From Rhizobium sp. 18055 (lineage in GTDB: Bacteria > Pseudomonadota > Alphaproteobacteria > Rhizobiales > Rhizobiaceae): 64,000 nucleotides of DNA. This document shows positions 29,473 to 38,590 of the stretch, in pieces. Below the pieces are notes generated by a model. It searched no databases. It was not told where the DNA came from and saw nothing but the letters and a program-made list of their open reading frames with translations. The stretch's first letter is position 1. Each line of letters opens with the position of its first letter. A program made the translations under genes and the position numbers. The stretch spans positions 186,001 to 250,000 of the forward strand of contig NZ_CACSKD010000005.1 of NCBI RefSeq assembly GCF_902706285.1, in the 5' to 3' direction.

Positions 29473-29907
29473 ATGGCCGATGAAACCGTCTATGCCGGAA
29501 AGTGCTTTTGCGGTGCCGTCGAAGTGACCGTTAGCGGCGAACCGGTGGCGATGGGGTATTGCCATTGCCGCTCCTGCCAGCACTGGTCCGCCGGCCCGAT
29601 CAATAGCTTCACGCTCTGGCAGCCGCAGGCGGTGCGGGTGACCAAGGGCGGCGAGCATGTGGAGAGTTTCCAGAAGACCGATACCAGCGTGCGCAAGTTC
29701 TGCGACACCTGTGGCGGGCATCTCTACAGCGAGCATCCGCTCTGGGGCGTCACCGACGTCTATGCGCCGATCATCCCCGATCTTGCTTTTGTGCCGACCC
29801 TGCATGTGAACTATGAGGATACCATCCTGCACATCATGGATGGCTTGCCGAAATTCAGGGACATGCCGGCTGAGATGGGCGGTTCCGGCGAGCAGCTGCC
29901 GGAATAG
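29473..29907 (+). CDS. GFA-family zinc protein (glutathione-dependent formaldehyde-activating type)
   Basis: A 144-residue Mss4-like zinc-binding protein. Cysteine pairs are in GKCFCGAVEV, YCHCRSCQHW and KFCDTCGGHL, the pattern of the GFA family. The name-giving formaldehyde activity is disputed and most members have no known substrate. GGAGG at 29461-29465 with 7-base spacing fixes the start at 29473 rather than the ATG at 29434. Convergent with hrcA 12 bases later. Confidence 0.88.
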   Translation: MADETVYAGKCFCGAVEVTVSGEPVAMGYCHCRSCQHWSAGPINSFTLWQPQAVRVTKGGEHVESFQKTDTSVRKFCDTCGGHLYSEHPLWGVTDVYAPIIPDLAFVPTLHVNYEDTILHIMDGLPKFRDMPAEMGGSGEQLPE

Positions 29908-29919
29908 CTGCCCGGCTGA

Positions 29920-31008
29920 TTACTTCGCGGGACGCGACAGCCTGGCCATCAGCTGGGCGGTGTAATCGACCATCGGCACGATACGGGAATAATTCAGCCG
30001 CGTCGGACCGATGACGCCGACGGCGCCGACGATGCGGTCGTCCTCGTCGCGATAGGGCGCGACGATCAGCGAGGAGCCGGAGAGCGAGAACAGCTTGTTT
30101 TCCGAGCCGATGAAAATGCGCACGCCGGGGCCGCTTTCCGCAAGATTGAGAAGCTCCAGCAGGCTGTCCTTCTTTTCGAGATCGTCGAACAGCATGCGCA
30201 GGCGGTCGAGATCATCTGCGCCGGCAAGACCCTCGAGCAGATTGGCGCGGCCGCGGATGATCAGTTGTGCCGGCTTGCCTTCATCGGCACTCCCCGACCA
30301 GACCGCAATGCCGCGCTCGACCAGATCCTGCGACAGCGCATCGAGCTCGTGGCGCACATTCTCCTTGAGGCGGCCGAGCTGGGTGCGCAGCTCCGGTAAT
30401 GTCTGGCCGGTCATGTGGGCGTTGAGGAAATTCGCCGCCTCTGTCAGCTGTGACGAGGTCACGCCGGCCGGCAGCTCGATGATGCGGTTTTCCACCTGAT
30501 CGTGATCGCCGACCAGAACCGCCAGCGCCTTGGTCGGCTCCAGGCGGATGAACTCGACATGCTTCAGCACCGGGTCGTTCTTCGAGGTGATCACCAGCCC
30601 GGCGCCGCGCGAGATGCCCGACAGCATCCGGCTTGCCTCGTTCATCATCGCTTCCATCGGGCTGTCGCGGTGCTCGGCGCGCACCTGGCGGTCGATATTG
30701 GCGCGATCCTCGGGCGAGAGATCGCCGACCTGCATGAAGGCATCGACGAAGAAACGCAGGCCGATCTGGGTCGGCAGGCGGCCGGCGCTGACATGCGGGG
30801 AATAGACGAGGCCAAGCTCTTCCAGATCGCTCATCACGTTACGCACGGAAGCCGGCGACAAGGACATCGGCAGGATGCGGGAGAGATTGCGCGAGCCCAG
30901 CGGCTCGCCGGTCTCCAGATAGCCTTCGACAATGCGGCGAAAGATTTCCTTCGAGCGTTCATCCAGCGCGGCCACGGCATCCGAAATCGACGACGACCTG
31001 AATTCCAT
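29920..31008 (-). CDS. hrcA: Heat-inducible transcription repressor HrcA
   Basis: Represses groESL by binding CIRCE elements; GroEL keeps it active. The 362-residue protein has an N-terminal winged helix ([22 protein letters not shown]), then [27 protein letters not shown] split over two lines, a GAF-like middle, and a C-terminal [18 protein letters not shown] motif. The start at 31008 (MEFRSSS) is chosen because upstream in-frame codons overlap the divergent region. I find no CIRCE palindrome in the 181 bases before rph. Confidence 0.95.
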   Translation of the reverse strand: MEFRSSSISDAVAALDERSKEIFRRIVEGYLETGEPLGSRNLSRILPMSLSPASVRNVMSDLEELGLVYSPHVSAGRLPTQIGLRFFVDAFMQVGDLSPEDRANIDRQVRAEHRDSPMEAMMNEASRMLSGISRGAGLVITSKNDPVLKHVEFIRLEPTKALAVLVGDHDQVENRIIELPAGVTSSQLTEAANFLNAHMTGQTLPELRTQLGRLKENVRHELDALSQDLVERGIAVWSGSADEGKPAQLIIRGRANLLEGLAGADDLDRLRMLFDDLEKKDSLLELLNLAESGPGVRIFIGSENKLFSLSGSSLIVAPYRDEDDRIVGAVGVIGPTRLNYSRIVPMVDYTAQLMARLSRPAK

Positions 31009-31189
31009 TAAGCGTTGCGCACCTCGGCTGACAATGATGTCGCAAAATATAGCCAATCTCCGCGCACTAGCAAAAGGGAAATTGCAAATGGACGCCGCCA
31101 ATCGTAGAAGCGGTCAACAACATACAGAAAGAGATGATGCCGCCGAGCGCGCGACTGCGTTTTCGGCCCCATCCACTCAGGAGAATACG

Positions 31190-31906
31190 ATGCGGCCTTC
31201 AGGCAGAAAAACCGACCAAATGCGCAAGGTCAGCTTCGAGCGCAACTTTTCCAAGCACGCCGAAGGCTCCTGTCTGGTGAAATTCGGCGATACGCATGTG
31301 CTGTGCACCGCCAGCCTTGAAGAAAAGACGCCGCCGTGGCTGCGCAATTCCGGCAAGGGCTGGGTCACTGCCGAATACGGCATGCTGCCGCGCGCCACCG
31401 GCGACCGGATGAAGCGCGAAGCTGCGACCGGCAAGCAGGGTGGCCGCACCCAGGAAATCCAGCGCCTGATCGGCCGCTCGCTGCGCGCCGTGGTCGACCT
31501 CAAGGAACTCGGCGAACGCCAGATCACGCTTGACTGCGACGTCATCCAGGCCGATGGCGGAACCCGCACGGCGTCGATCACCGGCGCATGGATCGCGCTC
31601 TACGATTGCCTGAAGTGGATGGAAAGCCGCAACATGATCAAGGTCGAGCGGGTCCTGAAGGACCACGTCGCGGCAATCTCCTGCGGTATCTTCGCCAGCC
31701 AGCCGGTGATCGATCTCGATTATCTCGAAGACAGCTCGGCTGAAACCGACGCGAACTTCGTGATGACCGGTTCGGGCGGCATCGTCGAGATCCAGGGTAC
31801 GGCTGAAGGCACGCCCTTCAGCGAAGAGGAATTCGCCTCGCTGATGGCGCTCGCCAAGAACGGCATTGCCGAACTGGTCGAGATGCAGAAGCTGGCCATC
31901 GGCTGA
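31190..31906 (+). CDS. rph: Ribonuclease PH
   Basis: Phosphate-dependent 3'-5' exoribonuclease that trims tRNA 3' ends. The 238-residue protein begins [20 protein letters not shown], with [20 protein letters not shown] and [16 protein letters not shown] after it, all typical. CAGGAG (31178-31183) sets the start at 31190, well inside a longer open frame. Divergent from hrcA. Its stop overlaps the VOC gene start by one base. Confidence 0.96.
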   Translation: MRPSGRKTDQMRKVSFERNFSKHAEGSCLVKFGDTHVLCTASLEEKTPPWLRNSGKGWVTAEYGMLPRATGDRMKREAATGKQGGRTQEIQRLIGRSLRAVVDLKELGERQITLDCDVIQADGGTRTASITGAWIALYDCLKWMESRNMIKVERVLKDHVAAISCGIFASQPVIDLDYLEDSSAETDANFVMTGSGGIVEIQGTAEGTPFSEEEFASLMALAKNGIAELVEMQKLAIG

Positions 31907-32322
31907 TGAACGCCATGCTGGAGGGCGTGCTGGAAACAGCGCTCTACGCCGATGATCTCGACCAGGCCGAGGCTTTCTACGAAGGCATTCTCGGGCTGGA
32001 AAAGATCACTCGGGCGGCCAACCGGCATGTGTTCTATCGCTGCGGGCCGGGCGTGCTGCTGATCTTCAATCCTGAAGAGACGACCAAGCCGGCCGAAGGT
32101 CACGCGCTGCCGGTGCCGCCGCACGGGACAACAGGTGCCGGCCATGCCTGCTTTCGGGTGTCGGCGGAAAACCTCGGGGCGATGAGCGGCAAGCTCAAAG
32201 CTGCCGGTGTCGGTATCGAATCCGAAGTGAACTGGCCGCAGGGCGGCCGTTCGATCTATTTTCGCGACCCGGCCGGCAACAGCCTGGAATGCGCCGAAGC
32301 CAGAATCTGGGGCATCGAATAG
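31906..32322 (+). CDS. VOC-family (glyoxalase/bleomycin-resistance type) protein
   Basis: A 138-residue single vicinal-oxygen-chelate module. It has [20 protein letters not shown] at the N-terminus, a histidine in GHACFRVS, and a C-terminal [16 protein letters not shown], where the last acidic residue is the usual metal ligand. The substrate is unknown. It sits within rph-VOC-rdgB-hemW with overlaps or gaps of under 10 bases, so it is co-expressed with RNA and nucleotide housekeeping genes. Confidence 0.88.
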   Translation: MNAMLEGVLETALYADDLDQAEAFYEGILGLEKITRAANRHVFYRCGPGVLLIFNPEETTKPAEGHALPVPPHGTTGAGHACFRVSAENLGAMSGKLKAAGVGIESEVNWPQGGRSIYFRDPAGNSLECAEARIWGIE

Positions 32323-32330
32323 GATATCCA

Positions 32331-32975
32331 ATGCGCAAGCTTGAGACCAAGACCATCGTCGTCGCCAGCCACAATGCCGGCAAGATCCGCGAAATCCAGG
32401 ACCTGATCGGCCCGCTCGGCTTCACCGCCAAGTCGGCTGCGGAACTGAACTTCGCCGAGCCCGACGAAACAGGAACGACCTTCGAGGAGAATGCGAAAAT
32501 CAAGGCGCTGGCATCTGCCGCAGCCTCGGGCCTGCCGTCGCTCTCGGATGATTCCGGATTGGTGATCGATGCGCTGGGCGGCGATCCGGGTGTCTACACC
32601 GCCAACTGGGCGGAGACCGAAGACGGCACGCGCGATTTCACGATGGCGATGCAGAAGGTCGAGACGGCACTGGAAAAGGTCGGTGCCACGAAGGCGGAGC
32701 AGCGCACCGCGCGCTTCGTCAGCGTGCTTTGCCTGGCATGGCCCGATGGCCACACCGAATTGTTCCGCGGCGAAGTCGAGGGAACCGTTGCCTGGCCACC
32801 GCGCGGCAGCCAGGGTTTCGGCTATGATCCCGTCTTCCAGCCGGAAGGCTATGAGACGACATTCGGCGAGATGAGCGCCGAGGAAAAGCATGGCTGGAAG
32901 CCCGGCGACGCACAGGCGCTGTCGCACCGTGCCCGCGCCTTCAAGATCTTCGTCGAAACCTGCCTGGACGCATAA
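32331..32975 (+). CDS. rdgB: dITP/XTP pyrophosphatase (RdgB/HAM1)
   Basis: Removes non-canonical purine nucleoside triphosphates from the pool. The 214-residue protein has [14 protein letters not shown] (substrate loop), [22 protein letters not shown] and [20 protein letters not shown], all family signatures. Start at ATG 32331, 8 bases after the VOC stop. HemW follows 8 bases downstream, an order seen in many alphaproteobacteria. Confidence 0.96.
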   Translation: MRKLETKTIVVASHNAGKIREIQDLIGPLGFTAKSAAELNFAEPDETGTTFEENAKIKALASAAASGLPSLSDDSGLVIDALGGDPGVYTANWAETEDGTRDFTMAMQKVETALEKVGATKAEQRTARFVSVLCLAWPDGHTELFRGEVEGTVAWPPRGSQGFGYDPVFQPEGYETTFGEMSAEEKHGWKPGDAQALSHRARAFKIFVETCLDA

Positions 32976-32983
32976 GGGCGATC

Positions 32984-34186
32984 GTGGACACTTTGGAACA
33001 GCCGAACCTGACGCGCGATGCCGCTCTCCTGCCCGATACCGGTGAACCCGGCTTCGGCGTCTACGTGCATTGGCCGTTCTGCGCCGCCAAGTGCCCCTAT
33101 TGCGATTTCAACAGCCATGTCCGCCACAAGCCCGTGGACCAGGATCGCTTCACCGCCGCCTTCCTGAAGGAAATGGCGACGATGCGGCAGCTGAGCGGCC
33201 CGAAGACCGTGACCAGCGTGTTTCTTGGCGGCGGCACGCCATCGCTGATGAACCCTTCCACTGTGTCGGCCATTCTCGACGGCATCGCCAAGGAATGGCA
33301 CATGCCCGATGGCATCGAGATCACCATGGAAGCCAACCCTTCCAGCGTCGAAGCCGAGCGTTTTCGTGGCTATCGCGCCGCCGGTGTCAACCGCGTCTCG
33401 CTCGGGGTGCAGGCTCTGAACGACCGGGATCTCAAATTTCTCGGACGGCTGCACGATGTCGAGGATGCGCTGAAGGCGATCAAGCTGGCACGCGACATCT
33501 TTCCGCGCATGTCCTTCGACCTGATCTATGCACGGCCGAAACAGACGGTGGAGGAATGGGAGCGCGAGCTGCGCGAGGCCATCTCCTATGCGGTCGATCA
33601 TCTTTCGCTCTACCAGCTGACCATCGAAGAGGGCACGCCCTTCTACGGTCTGCACAAGATGGGCAAGCTGATCGTGCCTGATGACGATCAATCGGCGCTG
33701 CTCTACGAAGCGACGCAGGAGATTACCGCCAGCGAGGGCATGCCGGCCTACGAGGTATCGAACCACGCCCGGCCCGGTGCGGAGAGCCGCCATAACCTGA
33801 CCTACTGGCGCTATGGCGACTACGCCGGCATTGGCCCCGGCGCGCATGGGCGGCTGAGCCGCGGCCCGATCAAGCTTGCCACCGCCACCGAGCGCACGCC
33901 GGAAGCCTGGCTAGACCTGGTCGAGCGCGACGGGCATGGTGTGCTCGAGCAGGAGCAGCTCGGCTATGACGAGCAGGCCGACGAACTGCTGCTGATGGGG
34001 CTGCGTCTGACCGAAGGTGTCGATCTGGCCCGCTGGCAGCAGCTCTCGGGCCGCGATCCCGACCCGAAGCGCGAGGAGTTCCTGCTGGAGCACGGCTTTA
34101 TCGAGCGGATCGGCAATTCGCGGCTCCGTTGCACGCCATCAGGCATGCTGATCCTCGATTCCGTGGTTGCCGATCTCGCCTGCTGA
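32984..34186 (+). CDS. hemW: Heme chaperone HemW (radical SAM)
   Basis: Radical-SAM protein related to HemN; now regarded as a heme chaperone rather than coproporphyrinogen oxidase. The 400-residue protein has the C-x3-C-x2-C motif with C33, C37 and C40 in FCAAKCPYCDF, then SVFLGGGTPSLM and VNRVSLGVQALNDRDLKFLGR. Like HemW, it lacks the extra N-terminal cysteine context of HemN. It probably starts at GTG 32984. It ends the rph-VOC-rdgB-hemW group; a repeat pair follows. Confidence 0.93.
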   Translation: MDTLEQPNLTRDAALLPDTGEPGFGVYVHWPFCAAKCPYCDFNSHVRHKPVDQDRFTAAFLKEMATMRQLSGPKTVTSVFLGGGTPSLMNPSTVSAILDGIAKEWHMPDGIEITMEANPSSVEAERFRGYRAAGVNRVSLGVQALNDRDLKFLGRLHDVEDALKAIKLARDIFPRMSFDLIYARPKQTVEEWERELREAISYAVDHLSLYQLTIEEGTPFYGLHKMGKLIVPDDDQSALLYEATQEITASEGMPAYEVSNHARPGAESRHNLTYWRYGDYAGIGPGAHGRLSRGPIKLATATERTPEAWLDLVERDGHGVLEQEQLGYDEQADELLLMGLRLTEGVDLARWQQLSGRDPDPKREEFLLEHGFIERIGNSRLRCTPSGMLILDSVVADLAC

Positions 34187-34212
34187 TTGAGGCTGTGAGC
34201 TCTGCTGGACAT

Positions 34213-34366
34213 CCGCCACAAGTCCCTTCTCCCCTCGGGGAGAAGATGCCGGCAGGCAGATGAGGGGGCGGCTTGCTGCCTGCGTCAATATTTTTCAAGC
34301 AAATATCGCCCGGGTTCTGCCGTGTAGCCCCCTCACCCTACCCTCTCCCCGAGGGGAGAGGGGAGC
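34213..34366. repeat. Pair of CTTCTCCCC-type palindromes between convergent genes
   Basis: The first palindrome is CCTTCTCCCCTCGGGGAGAAG (about 34226-34246) with ATGAGGGGGC after it; the second is CCCTCTCCCCGAGGGGAGAGG (about 34343-34363), preceded by CCCCCTCACC. The two half-elements face each other as in the copy at 55-225. The position between the 3' ends of hemW and the EamA gene would allow a terminator role. Confidence 0.7.
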
Positions 34367-34370
34367 AAGA

Positions 34371-35288
34371 TCAAGCCAACCGTTTTCTCGCCATTGACAA
34401 CAGACGTCCATCGATCGCCGCAAGGCCGATCGCGATCATCACCATGCCGATCAGGTGCTTGCCCTGCAACTGCTCGCCAAGGATGGCGGCGCCGAGCAGG
34501 ATGGCGCTGACGGGGATGAGGAAGGTGACGAGCATCAGGTTGGTGGCACCGGCGGCAGCCAGGATGCGGAAGAACAGCACGTAGGCGACGGCAGTCGATA
34601 GCAGCGCCAGGCCGAAGAGCGCCAGCCAGGTTTCGGATGAGGGTGCGGCCAGCGTCCAGGGTTGATCGACGATCAAGGCGACCGGCAGCATCAGGATGGT
34701 CGAGGCGGTGACCTGGCCGGCAGCCGGGATCAGCGGCGCCATGCCCATCTGGCGGAAGCGGCGGCCGAAGATGCCGGCAAAGGCATAGGAGACCGCAGCA
34801 CCAAGCACGGCCAGCTGCGCCACGACATTGGTGCCGAGATCGCCGAGCGCGTCGAAACCGATCATGTAGGCAACGCCGGCGAAACCGACGAGAACGCCGA
34901 ACAGGCGATTGCCGGTCATCTTTTCATCGGCTGTCATCAGATGGGCAACGACCACGGCAAACAGCGGCGTGGTGGCATTGAGGATCGATGCGAGGCCGCT
35001 GGCGATATGGGTCTGGCCCCAGACGATCAGGCAGAAGGGGATCATGTTGTTGAGGATGCCCATGCCGAAGAAGGCGGCCCAGGATTTTCCGTCGCGCGGC
35101 ATGACGTGGCCGGTGGCGCGGACGATGATGTTGAGCGCGATGGCCGCGATCAGAACGCGGCCGGTGACGATGGTAAAGGGTGGCAGGCTCTTCACCAGAA
35201 TACCGTTGAACAGGAACGAGCCGCCCCAGAGCAGCGAGAGGACGAGCAGCATTCCCCATTCGGCAAGGCCCATCTGTTTCTGTTGCAT
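34371..35288 (-). CDS. EamA/DMT-family transporter
   Basis: Inner-membrane protein of 305 residues with ten predicted spans and two EamA repeats (about 10-145 and 160-290), probably a metabolite exporter. Conserved features are LLWGGSFLFN near the N-terminus and PLFAVVVAHL at the end of the first repeat. Start at 35288 with GGGAGAG before it. Divergently arranged to a LysR-type gene that is its probable regulator; the cargo is unknown. Confidence 0.85.
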   Translation of the reverse strand: MQQKQMGLAEWGMLLVLSLLWGGSFLFNGILVKSLPPFTIVTGRVLIAAIALNIIVRATGHVMPRDGKSWAAFFGMGILNNMIPFCLIVWGQTHIASGLASILNATTPLFAVVVAHLMTADEKMTGNRLFGVLVGFAGVAYMIGFDALGDLGTNVVAQLAVLGAAVSYAFAGIFGRRFRQMGMAPLIPAAGQVTASTILMLPVALIVDQPWTLAAPSSETWLALFGLALLSTAVAYVLFFRILAAAGATNLMLVTFLIPVSAILLGAAILGEQLQGKHLIGMVMIAIGLAAIDGRLLSMARKRLA

Positions 35289-35500
35289 GCGTCTCTCCCT
35301 GTCTGTCCATGACGGATTACGGTGCGGCAAGCGCCCGCGCCACCCGATTCCTGCGCAGCGTCAATATCGCTACGCGAATTATTCTCGTTGCTGGGCTTCT
35401 ACGATTCACTTTGAGTGATCGTCTCGACACTGATATTATTGCCGATGAGCACGTCCGGCAAACGAGTCTTTCTCGATCAACGATTGAGCTGAGCTAAAGC

Positions 35501-36385
35501 ATGAGCGATTTCCTTCCATCCTTTTCGGCACTGCGGGCCTTCGAGGCGGCAGCCCGGCATCTGAGCATGACGCTTGCGGCAAAGGAGCTCAACGTCACGC
35601 CGGGGGCCGTCAGCCTGCAGATCCGCGATCTCGAGGCTTCGCTTGGCGTGCGCCTGTTCGAGCGCAAGACGCGGGCCCTGGCGCTGACCACGGAAGGTGC
35701 GGATTATTTCACGACATTGCGGGCGGCCTTCCGGCTGGTGCGCGAGGCGACGGCGGCGATCACCACGCGGGCGCGCGGCACCGTCCTCAACGTCACCTGC
35801 ACCGCAGGCTTTGCCACCTACTGGCTGGTGCCGCGGCTGGCGCGGTTCGAGGTGCTGCACCCGGAAATCGACGTTCGCATCAGCGCTTCGCACCGGGTGA
35901 TGGATTTCCAGCGCGACGGCATCGATCTGGCGATCCGCCACGGGCTTGGCGGTTATGACGGGCTGGTGAGCGAGCGGCTGGTGGACGACGAGCTGGTGCC
36001 GGTGTGCACGCCAAAGCTTGCTGGCGCGCTCGGCGATAGGCCGTCGCCCGATGCTTTGGCGGCGTTCCAGCTGATCCACGACGTCTACCGCCACGACTGG
36101 CAGCTTTGGCTGGAGGCGGCCGGTGCAACGACGGTCGATCCATCGCGCGGTCCCGTGTTCATGCATGGCAACGGCGCCTACGAGGCGATGAAGGCGGGGC
36201 TCGGCTTTGCGCTGATGCGACGCTCCTTCGTAAAAGCGGAGCTTGCGGATGGGATACTCGCCGCCCCCTTCCCGATTGGCGTCGCCAGCCGTCTGGCCTT
36301 TCATCTCGTCTATCCCGGCCTGGCGCTGGAACGACCGGCAGTGGCGGCGTTCCGGCGCTGGCTGCTTTCGGAAGTGCCGCGCTAA
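35501..36385 (+). CDS. LysR-family transcription regulator (GcvA-like)
   Basis: The 294-residue protein has an N-terminal winged helix (LPSFSALRAFEAAARHLSMT, LAAKELNVTPGAVSLQIRDL) and a C-terminal effector domain. The pattern of the first helix and of ASHRVMDFQRDGIDLAIRHG is that of the GcvA/AmpR group. It is divergent from the EamA exporter gene (212-base gap), which suggests control of that gene. The effector is not known. Confidence 0.88.
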   Translation: MSDFLPSFSALRAFEAAARHLSMTLAAKELNVTPGAVSLQIRDLEASLGVRLFERKTRALALTTEGADYFTTLRAAFRLVREATAAITTRARGTVLNVTCTAGFATYWLVPRLARFEVLHPEIDVRISASHRVMDFQRDGIDLAIRHGLGGYDGLVSERLVDDELVPVCTPKLAGALGDRPSPDALAAFQLIHDVYRHDWQLWLEAAGATTVDPSRGPVFMHGNGAYEAMKAGLGFALMRRSFVKAELADGILAAPFPIGVASRLAFHLVYPGLALERPAVAAFRRWLLSEVPR

Positions 36386-36470
36386 GCAAGCATGGATCAA
36401 GGTGAATTTCGGCATGGTTCGAAAAAGTGGAGCAAAGCGCTCATAAAAGGCTTTCCCGACCTGAATTTGA

Positions 36471-36485
36471 TGATTATCATAGTCA
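36471..36485 (+). promoter_or_regulatory. Iron-responsive operator-like site (TGA-N9-TCA) before fhuF
   Basis: TGATTATCATAGTCA matches the TGA-N9-TCA iron-responsive operator bound by RirA, the rhizobial iron regulator. It ends 39 bases before the start of the FhuF-type reductase gene. The motif is short, so context is the main support. Confidence 0.6.
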
Positions 36486-36524
36486 AGATATCAGGACGCA
36501 TACGGGCAAGGCCGATACTGTACT

Positions 36525-37289
36525 ATGACAGTTCAACAGTTTGCACGGACGGCGCCTCGGCCACCGCTGCCGATCGGCCTGTCCCACGCTTTTTCCGGCG
36601 ACCACGCCTGGTGCCGCGAAAAGATGATGCTGGCGGACGAGCTTGAGGGCAGCGTTCCGTTGCCCTTGTTCTTTGCAGAGGGCGGTTTCGAGCGTGCGAT
36701 CGATCGCTATGCCGCGGTTTCCAGGGGGGAAGACCGGCGGGCCGTCGTTTCCATGTGGTCGCTTTACTATTTCGCCGGGCTGACCATTCCCTATCTGCTG
36801 GCGCGCAGACTCGCCGGCCAAGTCCTCCCGATTGCCTTCGAGGAGATGTCGATCGCGCTGACAGACGACGGCCTGCCACGCGCCTTCGGCGTCATCAATC
36901 GCGGCATCATCGGTGAGACGACCGAGACCGACGATTTCGCGATGATCAGCCCGCTGCTCTCAACGCATCTGAACGAGACCGTCATGCGCCTGAAGGCCTG
37001 CGGAATCTCGGCCAAACTCTGCTGGAACAATGCCGCCGTCTATATCGACTATACGCTGCGACTGACCGATGCCGAAGGGCTCGGGCGTTCGGCGCCGGAT
37101 CTTCCGCTGTTCGTGCGCGGGTGCCTGCCGGATGGCGGGCCCAATCCGTTCTGCGGCAGCGTCAGGCAAGTGGAAGAAGGCGGCGAGATGATCCAGCGGC
37201 GCAAGGTCTGCTGTCTGCGCTACATGCTTCCCGGCGTTGCGAGCTGCGGCAGCCGCTGCGCGCTGCCGAGCCAGCGGAACCCTCAGTAA
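36525..37289 (+). CDS. fhuF: FhuF-like ferric-siderophore reductase
   Basis: A 254-residue cytosolic protein with the FhuF iron-transporter domain in its first part and a C-terminal cysteine cluster: C229-C230, C241 and C245 (KVCCLRYMLPGVASCGSRC). FhuF binds a 2Fe-2S cluster through C-C-x10-C-x2-C and reduces ferric iron in hydroxamate siderophores. Here the last spacing is three residues, not two. An iron-box-like site upstream supports iron regulation. No siderophore transport genes adjoin. Confidence 0.82.
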   Translation: MTVQQFARTAPRPPLPIGLSHAFSGDHAWCREKMMLADELEGSVPLPLFFAEGGFERAIDRYAAVSRGEDRRAVVSMWSLYYFAGLTIPYLLARRLAGQVLPIAFEEMSIALTDDGLPRAFGVINRGIIGETTETDDFAMISPLLSTHLNETVMRLKACGISAKLCWNNAAVYIDYTLRLTDAEGLGRSAPDLPLFVRGCLPDGGPNPFCGSVRQVEEGGEMIQRRKVCCLRYMLPGVASCGSRCALPSQRNPQ

Positions 37290-37377
37290 TTCGCAGCGGA
37301 ACCAGCGTCGGAATATCCGCGCTCCGGCAACGATCCCGCCGGCGGCTGCAGCGGGATCGGAGCATTTCGCCTGGCTG

Positions 37378-38460
37378 TCAGGCTCTGCGGGCAGCGCCGG
37401 TATCGAACAGGCTGCCGGTTGGCGTCTTCAGGAACATGTCGAGCGGAATATGCTCCTGATGCAGGAAACCGGTGGAGGGCAGCAACCCATCGCGGACCAT
37501 CTCGATGGTGGCGACGACGGAGGCCGAGGTGGTCCAGGCAATCGCCGTGCGGCGGGCGCCCGCGATCTCGATCGGGTAATAGGCGCGGACGAACTCCTTG
37601 CGGCGCAGGCTGCCACGCTCGGTGCCTTCGGCGGCGACGTGGACATAGACGACGTCGTCATCGACAGGCGGCTTGGCGTCCGTCAGGATCTCGCCGGCAA
37701 GCTTGCGCTTGTCGCGCATCAGCAGCTCGTGGAAGAAGAAATTCATCAGGTCCATATGGCCGGGATAGCGCATGGTCTTGTAATCGAGGTTCTCGACCTT
37801 GCCGAGGAAGGTGTCGCACATGGTGCCGAGGCCACCCGAGGTGGTGAAGGCCTCGAGCTTGACGCCCTCGACATAGATGGTCTCCAGCCACTCCATCGGT
37901 GACACCAGCTTGCGCACGCCGCCTTCGATCACTTCGCAATCGTTGAGGTACTCGTTGACGACGCCTTCCGGCGACCAGTTGAAGGCATAGCCGAGCAGGC
38001 CGGTCGGGTGCTGCGGCAGGGCGCCGACGCGCATGCGGATCGAGCGGCAACGATCGAAGCCATCGGCAAGGCTGGAGCCGACGATGCCGACGAAGCCCGG
38101 CGCCAGGCCACATTGCGGGGCCATCAGGCCGCGGGCGGTCTTCGACAGCTCGATGATGAAATTGGTGGTGGTGACATCTTCCGTCAGATCGAAATAATGG
38201 ATGCCGGCCGTGTGGGCGGCGCGGGCCAGCGCGATGTTCAGATGATAGGGCAGGCAGGACAGCACCGCCTCGACGCCGGACAGCAGCTCGCCGATGATGG
38301 CAGGATCGGAGATATCGGCGCTGTGGCATTTGAACGGCAGCTCGCCGATCGGCAGGTGTGCATCGACACCCGTTACCTCGAAGCCGCCTTCATGCAACAG
38401 CGTTGCAGCCAGCCGCCCGACCTTGCCGAGACCGAGGACTGCGATTTTCGTGAAGCTCAT
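37378..38460 (-). CDS. Saccharopine dehydrogenase-family oxidoreductase
   Basis: A 360-residue NAD(P)-dependent enzyme with Rossmann motif VLGLGKVGRLAATLL (about 8-22) and the family pattern AVLSCLPYHLNIALARAAHTAG and HYFDLTEDV. The C-terminal part has TSGGLGTMCDTFLGKVENLDYKTMRYPGH, split here for length, as in lysine 6-dehydrogenase/saccharopine dehydrogenase relatives. It probably acts on an amino acid or its adduct; the substrate cannot be fixed. It stands alone between fhuF and dnaA. Confidence 0.85.
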   Translation of the reverse strand: MSFTKIAVLGLGKVGRLAATLLHEGGFEVTGVDAHLPIGELPFKCHSADISDPAIIGELLSGVEAVLSCLPYHLNIALARAAHTAGIHYFDLTEDVTTTNFIIELSKTARGLMAPQCGLAPGFVGIVGSSLADGFDRCRSIRMRVGALPQHPTGLLGYAFNWSPEGVVNEYLNDCEVIEGGVRKLVSPMEWLETIYVEGVKLEAFTTSGGLGTMCDTFLGKVENLDYKTMRYPGHMDLMNFFFHELLMRDKRKLAGEILTDAKPPVDDDVVYVHVAAEGTERGSLRRKEFVRAYYPIEIAGARRTAIAWTTSASVVATIEMVRDGLLPSTGFLHQEHIPLDMFLKTPTGSLFDTGAARRA

Positions 38461-38532
38461 TCTTTCCCTCCCAGGCGCGGCGATTTCCTCCCGCCGCGTG
38501 TTTGTCTGCGCGCTGTATAAAATAAATGCCGC

Positions 38533-38567
38533 ATAAAAGAAAACGGCCGGAATCGCTTCCAGCCGTT
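38533..38567 (-). terminator. Rho-independent terminator of dnaA
   Basis: On the minus strand, AACGGCTGGAA-GCGA-TTCCGGCCGTT (38567-38542) is followed by a T-rich run TTCTTTT. It lies 23 bases after the dnaA stop. The stem has one mismatch. Confidence 0.88.
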
Positions 38568-38590
38568 GAATTCAATCCTGAGATCGCCGA

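Noticed and set aside
31009..31189. CIRCE operator between hrcA and rph
   Set aside because: No TTAGCACTC-N9-GAGTGCTAA-like dyad is present in the gap.
30932..31189. Long upstream extension of rph
   Set aside because: It overlaps hrcA on the other strand; the RNase PH family starts MRPSGRK, and CAGGAG lies before ATG 31190.
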